DNA from: Clavelina lepadiformis | Lineage: Eukaryota > Chordata > Ascidiacea > Aplousobranchia > Clavelinidae | NCBI RefSeq assembly: GCF_947623445.1 | Contig: NC_135247.1 | Span: 15,874,501-15,938,500, forward strand | Length of the DNA stretch: 64,000 nucleotides | Direction of reading: 5' to 3' | Shown: positions 11,640 through 25,657 of the stretch, piece after piece | Layout: every line of letters starts with the position of its first letter | Position numbering within the stretch: position 1 is the stretch's first letter | Program-made: the position numbers and the translations under genes | The notes under the pieces: generated by a model | What the model saw: only the letters and a program-made list of their open reading frames with translations | Told to the model about the DNA's origin: nothing | Database searches by the model: none

Positions 11640-14403
11640 AGTTCTGTGGCTGAGTGTTCGGTTGAGGTACCCTTTGAAGAAATGTTTGTTTAATGCGTTA
11701 GATTTTGGGTAGAATTTAATCTGCTATTGGGTGGATTTTGTGCACGTAGGAGTTTTCCCATCATTTGTTAAAAATTCTGTTTAATCTTTATAATCACGTG
11801 TTGTTTTCTTTGTTCGAAGTGTAGAAAGTGAACAAGTATTCATTGAAAGCAAGGCAATAGGCTTTTCTTTCTTCGCCCGTCGTCAGTTATTATCCACGCA
11901 TACAACGCAACACAGACCATGTTGGTGCCTGTAGGCATATGTAGAAAGCACAGCGCATACTCATTAAGAACTCATTAACGAGAATCGGTATGTTCCTCAG
12001 ACCTGTAATTATCGATTAGATTGAGTTTTCGTCAAGCTTGAGACCTCTCAAAGAAGAACACTTCTTGCGAAATGTAATCGTTGTGAGATGTCATGAAAAA
12101 CATATGGTATAATGTGTACAGTAAAGATTCAGTGGTAACAGTTAGATATAGAACGGTATACGTTAGTTCAGACGAGTTTTGTTTGCAAAGGTACTAAACA
12201 TAGACAAATATAATGGTGCCGAAGCATACTTTTATGTTCATTTAGCTTTGGCTAGTTGAGTGAAAACGAAAATAAAAGGGAACATGGACAGCGCAAAACT
12301 CAATGAACTGGAAAAAACCACAAAGTTTGTGGAGATGGAATGTGCAAAACCGCAATTGATGCAGTCTAGCACGGGCATGATGGCTGTTAATCTACCGTGG
12401 CCATTGTGTTATTGCTAGTCTAAACGAAAATTGTGTAATTGTAGCCTGTTCGACATGATCGAGTCGCATGGCTTGACTTTATTAAAATTCAGTTTCATCA
12501 GTTGCCTGGTTACTTACTGGAACAAATAATGAAAACGGTCGATTATGGTGTCGCTCTGTCTTTGATGTTAGTCTGCCTTTGATGCTTTCCGACTCGATGA
12601 AAGCTGTTGCATCTCCCTACGACGAGCCCGACTTTATTTCCTGATCATCCCGCCTACGACAAACCGAAATACGGCCAGGGACTTGAATGCTCTATTTATC
12701 GCCGGATATTAGTCAACAATACTTGGCGCAAATAGTTGTTCTGTCGATCTCGCAAGGGTATAAGTCTAGAAAAACCAAGAATGCTTACTTACTAGTTTTC
12801 TTAAATAGGCCTGTAATGTTTGCCTTTATTGCCCTAAGAGTTTGACAGGTTTTATACAATCTAATCGTAAGGTTTTCATTTGTTAAACATAGGGTTGGTA
12901 TATATGAGAACATTTTGGGCCTATCATTTATGAAAGTTAGCACAGGTGCCGTTGTTTCGATTTATCATAGGCACTTGATACCTAGTAAATGGCAGGTTAC
13001 ACAAGACTGAACACTCGGGGTCTCCAGCATCAGTATCAATGCATGCCTTTGTGATGACGTATAAACGCCCCATAATACTCTACAATCTATCTCACAGGGG
13101 AAAATGCCATCCGTCCGCACGTAAGAAACACCAACGTGCCGTAGTATTTGCTTAGTAAAGGCATTTACACCGTTTGCGGTGTCAAACGGGCCAACCTGAT
13201 CCAGTAATGCCAGCAACAAATAAACGGTCCGCGGAAGGTAATCCTAATTGTAATCCTATCAAACTGAGTTCAAACACTCCTGTTCAAACTTAATAAGCTA
13301 CTATGATGTAACACAGAGGTAGCGCGAAAAAGTTGTTATGCAGTTAGACGACAATAAAATGTAATAATAAGACCTCGAGCTTTTAGCGAAAAGGCTTTCA
13401 ATTTTACAGCAATCAAAGCCAGCTTGACTTGAATGATCTGTTGAACTTGTCCAGATGCGGTTTGTGCAGAAACATCCAGTGTTGCTGACCCATTTGGAAT
13501 GTTTACCGTCTCCCACTGTTAGTAGTGCAGGTTCGAACTGTCGCTTTTAATTTAAAGACCAAATCCCCGCGTGTGTTAGTCTGTTTTATGAGTTAGTAAG
13601 TCAGTAAGCCAGTGCGGGCGCCGCGCTCGCTGGTATTTTTCTTTATAGCAGTTAGTTGTTAGATGGTTTGTTTTTACAGGACTTTAAGGGCATTGTCTCA
13701 ACCAAGTTAAATGGTTTTAGCTGGAAACACGCGATTTCCTGCCAGCGAAACCAGAGTGACAAAGTCAAAACGGTATCAGCTTATCATCTTTATCTTATCA
13801 GATGTTTAAAAGAAAGGAAAAAGTTAGTCATTTCTAAAGATAAAATTTTACACTGTCTTGTGTTTTTACTGCATCTGATTGAGTCACTCATTGTGGATTG
13901 TTCTGCTCATACTTTTGAAACGAATGAGTATATTACTGAAGCAATTATAAAGCAAGCATAGAAAAGCAGAATGAATTCTACGCTATTCTAAAAATATCGG
14001 GTTTCTGTTAGACTGTTACTAATACAATAGAACGAGGACTATATACAAATTCAAGCTTGTGTTAGATACAAGCATTTTTGGTAGATTACAATCTCCTGTA
14101 GTTCCAGCTGTCACAACCTTTTGGTTTATAAAACAGTCAAACGTAGTTTAAACTTAATCAATATATCTTCAACCCTTTGATTGGGTTTTGGTATATTTGT
14201 CTACCTATACTACTGCATTGATTGCCTGTTTTAAACCAGCAGAAAATTCGATGGATAGGCTAGTTAGACTGTTAATTTTTCTGTTGATTGTGTTTGCTTG
14301 CTGTACACAGAATTTGTAATATTAGCTTTGTTATTTCTTAATATCTGGAATTTTTCAAGTTGAATAGTTTCCATTTGACTTGATAGCATCAATCTTTGTC
14401 CAG
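11640..14403 (+). other. Candidate 5' UTR intron or upstream region of Frizzled
   Basis: No recognisable coding exon. A 44-codon frame starts at ATG 12284 (MDSAKLNEL...) and stops at 12418, but it has no recognised relatives and no downstream exon that clearly continues it. CTTTGTCCAG at 14394-14403 is a good acceptor and may begin the Frizzled leader exon (14404-14490). Confidence 0.3.
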
Positions 14404-14490
14404 GTTTTAATTTTCGGTTGTTTTTTGTTGGACTCGACTGTGTAAAGTTTTGATGCTAATTGTAACTATTCTAAGTGTAATCAATTGAAA

Positions 14491-17400
14491 ATGCAAAACT
14501 ATGTATTATGCCTCTTCACTTTTATAACACTAACGACTTCAAGTTTTGGACAATATGGTCGAAATGGTGATGGCAAGAAATGTGAACAGATAACTTTGCC
14601 ATTATGTAGCAAAATAGGTGAGCTGTAAACAGTTATTTCTCTAAACTTGGCACACTATTGTTTACAAATCTATACCATGGGCTCTTTGCATGGTTTAGCT
14701 TGATAAACCAAGTTACAGTTACTCTATCTCGATAAATTAAAAGTGTTTGTGTTTTATTAAATGCTGCTTTGGCCTGAATATGAAGTGTTACAATTGGCTT
14801 TAATTTGATTTTAGAATACAATGAAACATTATTTCCTAACATATTGGGACACAAGAACCAGGAGGAAGCAGGCTTGGAGGTTAATCAATTTTATCCTCTA
14901 GTTAAGGTGAGTTACTTCAGAGAATAATGAATATCCCTTCTGTACTACAGATTTGTCAGAAGGGTGACAAATCCCTTTTCACACTACTGCTACAATCGAT
15001 CGCTAGCTTTGACAAATAAACCATTGTTTGTGGTCTTGCATTAATGGCTCTGATATTCTTGTAACTAATCTGGGTTAATTTTGTGAAATAGACCCTTACA
15101 TGTAGATTTGAATACAAAGCAAAGCAGCTCTTAATTTTTTACAGAGTTTGTTTAAAAATAAATTTCTTGAACGTTCTTGAAAGAAATAATTGAATTTTTG
15201 ATTTTGCTGTAGATTGATTGCTACAAGCATCTGAAGCACTTTCTCTGCAGTGTTTATGTGCCTATGTGCTCAGCCTATAAAGGCCTGTTGCCACCTTGTC
15301 GACATATGTGTGTCCAGGCTAGGCGTGGCTGCGAAGATGTTATGAACGAGTAAGTACCAGTTTTATCTTTATTCAAAAAACGGTTTTCCTTTGTAGTGTC
15401 ACACACCCAGTCAAGCATAAATATGTTTTTCAGTTTTGGTTTCGAGTGGCCAAATGCATTGGATTGCACTAAGTTTCCTGTGAAGAAGAATGAAGGAGAT
15501 ATCTGTTTTGGTCCGGATAAGACTGCAGAGGATGAATTTGATTACGAACAGAATTACGGAAAATGCAAAGAGAATGTTGGATTTACATGTCCTGGCCATA
15601 TGGAAGTGCCCGAAAAAAGTGAACTGGGTTAGCAGATACTCACTGTCATATCACGCATCCAGATGAGCTAGCAATACAATAAAAATAGAAAATGTTTAAA
15701 TTGTATTTGCTTGTATTTGATACTGTTGTCATTGGGCCATTTTGATTAGTTTACCAACTTGTCAACAGTTTATGAATCCTAAATAATGTGCATTTAGCAC
15801 TGTACTGCTTTAGTAAAGCAAGGTAACTTTAGCAGCTAGCAGTTGCATTGACTCCTTCATTAAGCTTGTTAATTTGATTGTAAAGTAAAGCTTTTAACCA
15901 TATTGTAACCATTACATAATGCATAGTTGCTGGAGTAGAATCCATATTCCCTGTTAAATTAGAACTTTACCATCCCTTGAAGTTGTTAATTGCTTCTGTA
16001 GATTACACATTTATGGATACCGAAAACTGTGGTGCTCCATGTGACGAAGAAAATTTACTTTTCTGGAATAAGTAAGAAATATTTTAGCAAGCATTGACAT
16101 TGTCAATCCACACTTGGTGATTGGAACAACTTGGAAACTAAATAGCGAAAAACAAGATGTAACAGATATAAAACTTTTGAAAAAAATACTCAACTCCGTC
16201 AACAAATTTCAGGGACAATCGGAGATTTGCCAGTCTCTGGATTGGTTGTTGGTCGTTCCTCTGCGTCATTTCGACTTTATTCACGGTGCTGACATACCTC
16301 ATAGACATGAAGAGATTCCTTTACCCCGAACGGCCTATTGTGTTTCTTTCAGGTGAGCAAAGACATACATCTTTCTTGCGTCACCCGTGTTGCTTATAAA
16401 GCGTTTAGAGCGTTGGCGAAGCGGCGCGACGCGCTCAATTGTCTGTGTCCGTAAATGTGAACATAAATGGTCGAGCGGAGGCCCAGTGTCGATTATCCTA
16501 TTGTCAATGTGTTTTAAAGGTGCGTTCATCAGCGACCCAGAGAAATGTTAAGCGCACATTAACACTTTTCTGCGCACCTTATGTTAACAATTTTGTTATG
16601 TTTGGTGAATGCTGGTGTGTTTATTCAAGTCGTTTTAAAAATTTATCATCCCTGGCGGTATTTTGTACTTTTCGCAGTACACAACATCGCTGGCTTCTGA
16701 AATTAATTGTTATTAACAATTTTAACATGTATTGTTCGCTTATGTGTGCTTTAGCTTACGGCAGTAAAGTAAACTTTTTTTCGACTAACGCTTGCTCCAA
16801 ATTCCATTACTGAGCGAACATAAGTCGGGAAGAAAACCGGCCCAGATCGGCGTGGGCGCCATGTTTTTTCCCAATGCTTTTGATCTAGAATCTCCACGTC
16901 GTTATCTGTGAAATCCATACCTGCCGTCTCTGTTTGTGCTTTGTTTGACGGAAACTTTCACATTTCTCCCAATCAGTCCAAGTGTACCCTTTTAGAATTC
17001 GGCGTTGAGTTACTTGTAACATGTTCTTCTGTAAACTGAAGGTAAACTTTGACTTTGGTTCAATGTTTCCCGCCTTGTCCTGAACAAACGTTTACGTGCA
17101 GTACTTGAATTTTATTTTAGAATGTTGTCAGATGGTTGATTGATCATTGTTTGATGGCACACCATTTGCGTTTTGGCCACGACATTCCGTTAACTTTGTT
17201 GACACAGGACCAACCTTCGCAAACTGAACGAACAAAACCTATATAAGGTTATAATGGTTTCGCTTAATGCTCGTTTATGTTCTGACAATATAGCATCCGT
17301 CTCATTGTACCCAGTACTATTTACAGTTCATTTTTCACCGTCCAGCTTGGTAATCCTGGGCCTGCCCAAGTACCAAGACTGCGATGTTTAGTCATGTCGT

Positions 17401-20400
17401 CTATTGGGATTCAAAGGCCCGTTTGCGTCAATCTAGGTCGCAGTGATGACGTTATTTTTATGACATGGCTTGTTGATTTACCGAATTCTCCTCTGGTCCT
17501 CTGTGTAATTACTGAGCAATAAAATAGTTGAGTTTGTCCCACCGTCGGCACGGTCTTGTCGCGTCTTAAATCACGTCTGTGAGTACTTTTGAATGATGGC
17601 TAAAAACTCGGAAAGTTTTTCAGCTTTTATTAAATATAAACCGGTGTGTGTAAGTACTTACGGTCACTTCATAACTTTTTCATTTCCTTCGGTTTCCTAA
17701 ACGGACGTGAAGCTCAATGTTTATAAGGTCAATAAAAAGTCCGTACAGGCTAACCTAAGTTTATAGTTATCACTGCAGGTGATAAAACTCTGGCTGTCCT
17801 TCAAGCTTACAAATTAGCTAATACGATTGTCTTGTCGATATCCTATTACCTTAATATGGCCGTTTATTGGCCGTCGAAATGATTCCATCACTTTAATAAC
17901 CTCTTTCTCACGTCGTTCACCTCACTTCAAGCTCGTGAGTTGGTACAGTGATGGCGAATTCGTTGCTATTGTGGATTCTGTAATGTTAGTACGATGTCTA
18001 TTAATTTGTAACAAATGTCAAGTTGTCACATTTTCCGCTGGTAGTTTATTTTATGTGGTCTATATTTTGCGTCATTAGTTTGTTGGAGACCTGATCCCTT
18101 ATTTTATGCTAAAGTGAAGTTTAAGCCACCTACAACAACAGCAGCACGATGAGTCGGCGGCGGACATTTTGACAGCGATTTCCCGCAGACCTTGCTTATT
18201 GACGGATTGTGATTGCTGGTTTAAAACAGTCATGTGTTGCTGTGGTACGGGATATGATTGCATGTTGAGTCACAAGTCTGAAAGCCCGAGCTCGGTATAT
18301 ACAGAGTATGTATGTTTTCTTTGAAGTTGTTCAAACCTCACAGCGACCAGCGCACTTAAGAGCCAACATTTAAGCTGGCGCTGGTCGCCAAATCTTAATC
18401 AGCACTTAGAACCAAAGCGTAATTAATTGTTAGGCACTTCGCATACCACGAGAATAGTCAAGCACCCTTTCTAAAACATAAGAGGCCCTAGGCCACTACG
18501 TAGATTTAAAAATCCTCCCGTAATGTTCTTCGGCGATTTTCGTACAGATGCTCGTACAGTTAAATAATGAAATCCCTTCTTTCAATAACGGTTGGTTTAC
18601 CAAATCCCGAAAAGCCTTTCGCCGCATTATTGAAATAACATTCAGACCTCCCAAAGTAATTTTCGAATTTGCGATCGGCGCCGACGGGCAATTGTTGAAA
18701 CGTTTCTGGATTAGCGAATGCCAATTCTTATCACGTTTCAAGTGTATTCGTGAAATAAACCGTATCCAGCCGTACCTTATCAGACATGTACTGCTATGCC
18801 TAAATTTATTGAACGCTTGAAAATAACGATAAATTATCGTGTTTTATAAGACCTTTGGCCTGGGGTCTAACTCTAAGAGAAGCAATAACATGTGGTTAAA
18901 TCAACTTTGTGACACCGTTGCTGGTATTTGATACACCTGGCATTTGTCGCACAATGGCTGTGACTATATTTAGGCGACAACAGGCATAGAAAATCATGAA
19001 TTATCTAATGTCTATTGCTTTAATCTTTGGTGGTCAGTGGACTTTCAGTCGTTCGGATAAATTCCCACCTTCTTATTTGGTTGACGCATTAACCGTTAGC
19101 AGTGTAATTTCAACTGCAGTTTCGATAAGAACTGGACCCTGCTTAACACAGTCTATTGATTAGCCTGTTTGCATTTTCTACATCTTTATTATGTCATTGT
19201 TTTGCCAAACGCTGACCATGTGTGGGCAGGGTCGTGAAATTATTCTTGATTGGCCGTTGACAGCCGGTTTAGAATTGTACCTGGTTTTTCTCATTCTACC
19301 CCAGTCTCGAAGATAACCTTATCGTGCTTTAAAATATAACACGTCGTTGGGATATACTTTGCCGACCGATCCACGCTGATTGACAGTTGCTTGTTGACAG
19401 CATCAATCAATGTTGACGTGCGCTCATGCAGTTTGCGGGGTCGCAGCAATCTTGCAGTGATAAAATGTGGTTTCTAGGAGCGTGCTACCCTTTAACTTAC
19501 CAAGATATGGTGATATTAGTAATATCACGCTCAAAGGAATCTTAACAACGAGAATTGAATCCGGGCTTGAAAAGCTACTATAGGCAGAAAACTAATTTGG
19601 CAACCACGAGATATTTATCCTATGAGTTATCCCGTACCTAACCAAAGGTATCCCGAAAAAACATTGATCTAGTTGTTTCAACTTGTTCATTCAACAGCGT
19701 TCAGTCACAAGCTCGCTGGAATGAGTTGTTTACACGTACAGACTTATTACTTACCTGGTGTGTTTGTTTATAGCAAGTGGCCTAAGCATATCACAGACCC
19801 AGTTGAAAGTCGTAGATCCAACCGATGTGATTTCTATCTTTCTACTTCTATGGTTAAGGTGTACGTTCACGTCACGGGGCAGGATGTTACCGCCGCCTAA
19901 TAACAAACTAATCGATTCGTCACGCAAGTTAAAGTCGGTAATGTTTGACATTGACGGAAAAGGTCATATTTATACGGGATATATGTCGTGTTTGGAATAT
20001 AATTTTTAAAGCCGTCAGTACTGTACTCGTTACACATGTTCAATGCTATTGATACGACATGGTCGTTATGTTTCCGCGTTTAATGTTTTCTGTCTTTAGA
20101 TCGTATTCAAACTCTCTCGAAATTATGCTTAAAACTTGCAAGTTCTAGCGTCATTATTTTGTTTCTAACTTTCTCAAAGGAGATTTCAAAAGTTTTGAGT
20201 ATAAACCATTTTTGGAATTTTTCACTACGCTTTTATATGCACCACATATGAAGAGAAGTAACATCACTTTATTATGACATTGTAATAGATTATTGGTATT
20301 ATTCTCGCCTTTATTTTAATCTAAACAAACGATGGCCGAGGGCGACAGGTTGCCGTCTTTTTTAAGATTTCCTCACTGATGTTTCTGTTGTGATCGGAGA

Positions 20401-23400
20401 CCGGGTCGACTTTTATTAATCGGGTGCTATTGGCAAACGTAGTCGCGCTTGTGGTGCATGTAAGTCGTTGTTTGCTTATCAAACAAAGCATGTTTTATTT
20501 CTCTTGAAGGCCTTGGGGCAATTGTATTCATTTCTTGCTGCAGTTCGATCGTTGATATCGAGAAAAGAATTTTCCTTTTTGGATTCTGAGCAAATCAGCA
20601 ATCGCCCGCTAATTACCGCCAATATCGCCAAATTCCACTTGGTTTAACTCAACGTTATCTTTGGCTAAGAAACGCTTTGAAGCAACGTTTCAGCCTTTTT
20701 TGGTAAACAACTTCAAATTAATTGCATGGACAAATTTCAGGCTGGTTATTTAAGGAAAGTATGTTTGACACCAACTTGCTATTTGCTACAGTTAAGTCTT
20801 GTTTTCTTCAACCTTCGTACGTCCTTGGTTAATGAACCATTAAAGTGATTAAGTGGTATCACGATGAAGTTCACCGCATACGCGTAAGTGTTCTTGTTAT
20901 TTCCTTGCTCGGAAACACCGCACCTTTCACATTTCATTCCAAGCCGTTCTCTATACGCTGTTATCGCCCAGTTCCGAGCTGTAATTAAGCCGTCGTATTG
21001 GTTTGAATCATCCGATGTCAAATTCTAGTTTCATGCTTGAAATGAAATGGAATTTGCTGATTAGTTGTTTTGTCACAAGTCGACTATGGTGCTGTTAGCT
21101 AGTTTGGATGTAACTACTATCGAACATAAACTTTCAGTTAAAATCATTTTGTCCAGATAACGTTTGTCGTCACACGCCAATCCATCTCAATACTTTAAAT
21201 GATTAAATTTTGTCGATACTGTGTTGTTTATGTTGGTTAGCGTACTTCGCCTGTTTCCAGTCTAATGTTTCACTTGACAAATTGCTTTCAAGATAACTTA
21301 CTTTATTTTACCAAAGACAACCCAGCACAGGCTCCATGGGTGGTCCAACATGTTGCTTGCAGTGTAAGTATCAGCCAAGTGTTCGCATGACCCTGCTTTT
21401 TTATTTTGCAATCCAACCCAACCTCATTGTCAACTGTTTGTGACCCAGATTTTGGATTCGCTTTGTTTTATGCGCGTTTTAACACTTTTGTTTACGCCGT
21501 TCTCATGGCTAGCTTTATTGAAAGCCTACCAGCTGTGCAAGTACATGTTTCCGTGGGAGCTTTCGTCATCCAGCATCCTCTTTCGTCATACTGCAATGCG
21601 CTATGGCTAGAAGATCAAGGCTGGTGTTGTCTAACATTTTTTAATCTTGCGCAACAGCTCACGTTTTTACAAACCTTGGCACGAACCTGTAGGTTACTTA
21701 AAACTTATGAAAATCTGAACTGTTAGAGATGATTGTGTAATTTGTTTTTAAAATTTTAGGTTTGAATAGAAGTAATTTACGTAAAAGGAGAAATTCTATG
21801 TGCTGATTTTCAATAAATTGGCTATTCTTTGTCGCCGTCACTAATTGTTATTTTTAGGAATCTCGTCTTTGTACCAACCATTCAGGCTGATTATTGTTAG
21901 AATCAATGTCACTTGGTTTATTGTTTGCTGCTTTCATTTAACCCAGATTTTTCTTATATCAACAGTTTGGCATCATTGTTCGAACGATGCCTTTCTGTTG
22001 TTGTCTATTCCGTCTAATAGGGTATTTTGATGGTTTTTTCTGTATACCAAATATAATATAATGTATAACTTACCATTGTATTTCGTCTTCGATGTTTGGG
22101 AATTCAAACTGCTTGGCGGGACCAAATCACAATAACCCTTTTTTAACTTTTATTTGTTATTTATGACGACCCCTCTTGTCACTCAGCGATAGCAGAGATT
22201 AACATTGTCACAGTGGGTAGCAGCGTACGTGCTGGAGGAGAAACATCTTGAAACTGGTGAAACATAACATAACAATCTTCCTAAAAAATAAATCGCAATT
22301 TCCTTCACTTTCGGTCTTGAGCGATGTGTTTTTTTGTAATCGGTTGACTACGCCTCAATGACTTGCAAATGATTGCCTTAAACGGCGCATACAACATGCT
22401 TCTTTGAGCTACATATTTCAGAAACACAGGAGCTTTTCATCTAGTCAGCTCCATACGTGTTTCCATGGTCGGTTTGCTTTGTAGTGTTGGTATTGACAAG
22501 TGTCGAAAGCGTGTTGTTGCTTTTAAATCGCCACATGCTTGCTTGAATGGATTGCGGACACCAGGTGTGAACGTAATGGTCGCCGGTCGTGTTTCAAGCA
22601 AAGAAATTGCGTTGTCAATTCAAAGGTGTTTTGGCGTTACGAAAGGGCGACGATGTCCAGATGGCTTTACACCTAATCTCGTTCATGCCTAATGTTATCA
22701 TCTTAAGCGGTCCATAAGGCACGGGTATAAATTGGTGTAATTGCTTCACGGTTAAGGCCCGGTTTTCTAAACGATAAGAAATGACTCAGAAGAGCCTTTG
22801 TGTCGAAGTATTAAATTAACCAAGAGCACAACTGCCAGCTTTGTTGAATTATAGTCTCAGAACCCGATTTATACATTTTTCCTCCCGTATAATTTATTGG
22901 CGTGCCGGTGTCAATCACTGCCCTTAAACTTAATAAAGCTTGTAATAACGTCTCACGAGATACCGCGAACGATGGATTCTTTTTGTTCCCCGCACAAGAC
23001 CTATTCAATTAGGTTCGGACACGCCATTCGTTAACATAATTCGACTCGTATACACATGCATTATTAAAGGCAATAGCTCACATCTGGCTTATGTACAGGT
23101 TGCTATTTCATGGTATCGATCGCCTACATTGCCGGATTCTTCCTGAGGGACTCGGTCTCATGCAAGCAATTTAACAGCAAGTTTTGTCCAATTTCGTCTT
23201 CAATAAGCGATTGTCCCAAGGTAATAACTTGCATATGTCGTTGATAACGAAATATTCAGAAATCTCTGTTAATGTTGCTGTGCATTACGCCATAGATAAC
23301 ATTTTTATGGCGCTTATTTTCCAAGCCTTTATCCAGTATTCCTGTCTTTAGCCTATCTTTTTCATTTTTTTGTTAGGTGGTAACGCAAGGAACTAGAGAG

Positions 23401-25657
23401 GCGGGTTGCACGGTGCTATTTATGATGGTCTATTTCTTTAGCATGGCTAGCTCAATTTGGTAAGCTTTTTATATGAGAGATTGGATTATACGTTTACATT
23501 ACATTCTTATTTTTATAAAATTCATAAAAATCTGTAGATGCATCTTTTCGGAAAACTAAGGCTGTCTACTATCGGGCCAACTGATGTTTAACAAACTTGC
23601 CGCAAATTGTGGTGGTTTTAAATACGACAGACATAGAATTGCTTGATTTTGTTTCTGAATCTGACAGTTTTGCTTTATCTTCGCCATTTTTTTGACCGAA
23701 AACGGCCAGGTCGGTGCCTAGTTGGTGAATTTTGCTTTCGAAGAAAATTCATGCTTACAATATTTAAGTAACTTTGTAAGAAACTGTTGCAATAATATAA
23801 TTGTGCCAATACGTAAGAAAGTATAGATTTAGTTACTATAATCTCAAAAGTGATTTCGTAAGAAAATATAAAAACACTGAAACGATGTTCTTGGCAATAG
23901 TTCGCCTTCCCCCGCCCTAATTGCCAGCTACGTCAGACAATGTTATGTGTTGGCACAAAATGTCATGACGTGTAACGCTTTAACGTTTAAAGTCGACGTG
24001 GGACGCTTGCGGTTGGCTAATTAGACCTAATTGAGGACGTGCGTTCTGATCACGTGGGCTGGCAAGAGGGGAAGTAGTATGTTATTTCCACGCATCCGCA
24101 CTAATTACGACCAACCTTACAGGTCGTTGGGAGAAGTGCTTATCATCAAGTAGAGCCTCTTCCTAACCTACTCCTTGGCCCGATTGTGCTTCAATGGCTC
24201 GCAAATGTGATGAGGCGTCTTATATACTTTTGCAATGACTTACACTTACAGTTTATTCTTCAGGTGGGTAGTGTTGACAGTAACATGGTTTCTTGCCGCT
24301 GGCTTGAAATGGGGAAACGAAGCGATTGAGCAAAAGAGTCCCTACTTTCATGGCATCGCATGGTCCATACCCGCTGTTCAGACAATCGCTGTTCTCATTT
24401 CATCCAAAATCGAAGGCGACGTTTTGAGTGGGGTGAGTTACGCAGTGTGTCATCTCGCTAAAAATGAATGTCGTTTTTGACAAGGCATTACGGTGAACGA
24501 TAGCTAACCATAACATTAGCAATAGCACGAGGACCATAACATTATGAATAGCCCGAGGACGAATTTCGCGGACTTATCAGCTAATAAGTGGTAATAGTGG
24601 TGTTTGATGTCGATGCAGTTGACGTCTGTTAAAAGCTTGTTGCCAATCTTAGGTATGTTTCGTCGGCTTATACAACACCACACACCTCCTATGGTTTCTA
24701 CTGGTGCCCCTGACGCTCTATCTCTTCACCGGGACAGGATTCCTTATCGCCGGCTTCGTGTCCATGTTCAACATTAGGTAGCTGCATCAGTGACCTTTAC
24801 CTCATTTAAATGTCCATCTAACATAAAAGCACTTCTTGCCACAAAGAAACCTCTAGTCTTATGTACAATCGTACAATGGAGGTTATGTTATGGCTCTTAA
24901 AGGCCGTTATGGTATCGCAACCTTCAGTGCATTATTGGATTTATTTATTATGCTCAAAGGAACGTTGTGAAACACGAAGGCGGGACTAACAAAGTGGAGA
25001 AATTGGAACGGTTAATGGTTCGCATCGGGGTATTCAGCGTTCTATACACAGTGCCTGCCACAGTGATGATCGCCTGCTTATTCTACGAACAGCTGAACAA
25101 AGACTCGTGGCACCGCGGTTGGCTTGCGCAGAACTGCCGGTAAAATTACTGATAGTTGGCCCCCTACCAGTTTACTCAGATGTCAGGTTACGCCTTTGGC
25201 ATAGAAAGTTTATTTATTTTTTATTTTTTTGAAGCCGTTATTCAGTGCCGTGTCCTTGCGAGTACAACGACGACAAAGACAGCAAACCCGATTTCATCGT
25301 GTTCATTATAAAATATTTTATGATGTTGATCGTCGGTGAGTGGAAGTTGTTCCAAATTTTAATTTCTTTCTCTGTTTTGCCGAATAAAGCCTGTCGCATG
25401 TGCTGCCAAGCGTAACGTGTTTTCATTGGCTATTGCGAAATTTTAAATTACATTATATTCCAGGAATTACGTCTGGGTTTTGGATCTGGTCCAGCAAGAC
25501 GGTGGAGTCTTGGACCGACTTCAAGGACCGTGTTTGCTGCGTTGGTAAGTCTCGGGGTCGGTACCAGCGGGGTTCTGTCGCCAACCCCCTACCACCTTCG
25601 ACCCTGTCGCGCCCTATGGACCCTCACCGCCCCTTTTACCCCAATCAACACCCCTGA
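14491..25657 (+). CDS. Frizzled family Wnt receptor
   Basis: Seven-helix plasma-membrane receptor for Wnt ligands that signals through Dishevelled. Thirteen phase-matched exons: 14491-14617, 14815-14906, 15213-15349, 15434-15627, 16002-16071, 16213-16352, 23099-23220, 23377-23459, 24264-24432, 24653-24777, 24960-25139, 25235-25335 and 25464-25657, giving 577 aa. A signal peptide (about 1-20) is followed by a cysteine-rich Wnt-binding domain with all ten cysteines, the first at residue 31, and including [15 protein letters not shown] and LPPCRHMC. Next come the linker, with NCGAPCDEE, and the helices: TM1 near 216-240, then [35 protein letters not shown] and [14 protein letters not shown]. The Dishevelled-binding KTxxxW motif is intact as KTVESW (525-530). 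The CRD resembles Fz1/2/7, whereas KWGNEAI and KTVESW resemble Fz5/8, so the subfamily is left open. No C-terminal PDZ-ligand motif is seen. A perfect donor-like GGTAAGT at 25544-25550 means the tail after residue 540 could be alternatively spliced. Confidence 0.95.
16353..23098 (+). other. Large Frizzled intron 6
   Basis: A 6.7-kb intron between the exon ending in TM2 ([10 protein letters not shown]) and the exon starting GCYFM; every other intron in the gene is about 1 kb or shorter. It starts GTGAGC and ends ATGTACAG. No nested gene with recognisable motifs was found on either strand. Frames of 80-124 codons inside (for example 16439-16813) have no family features. Its size relative to the others makes it the likeliest place for intronic enhancers, which is inference. 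Confidence 0.6.

Noticed and set aside
12284..12418. 44-codon frame MDSAKLNEL... upstream of Frizzled
   Set aside because: A Met start with fairly protein-like composition, but no recognised relatives and no downstream exon. Could be an upstream frame in a leader; not called as a gene.
16439..16813. 124-codon frame inside Frizzled intron 6
   Set aside because: Cys- and Phe-rich translation without motifs; it lies within an intron defined by strong splice sites.
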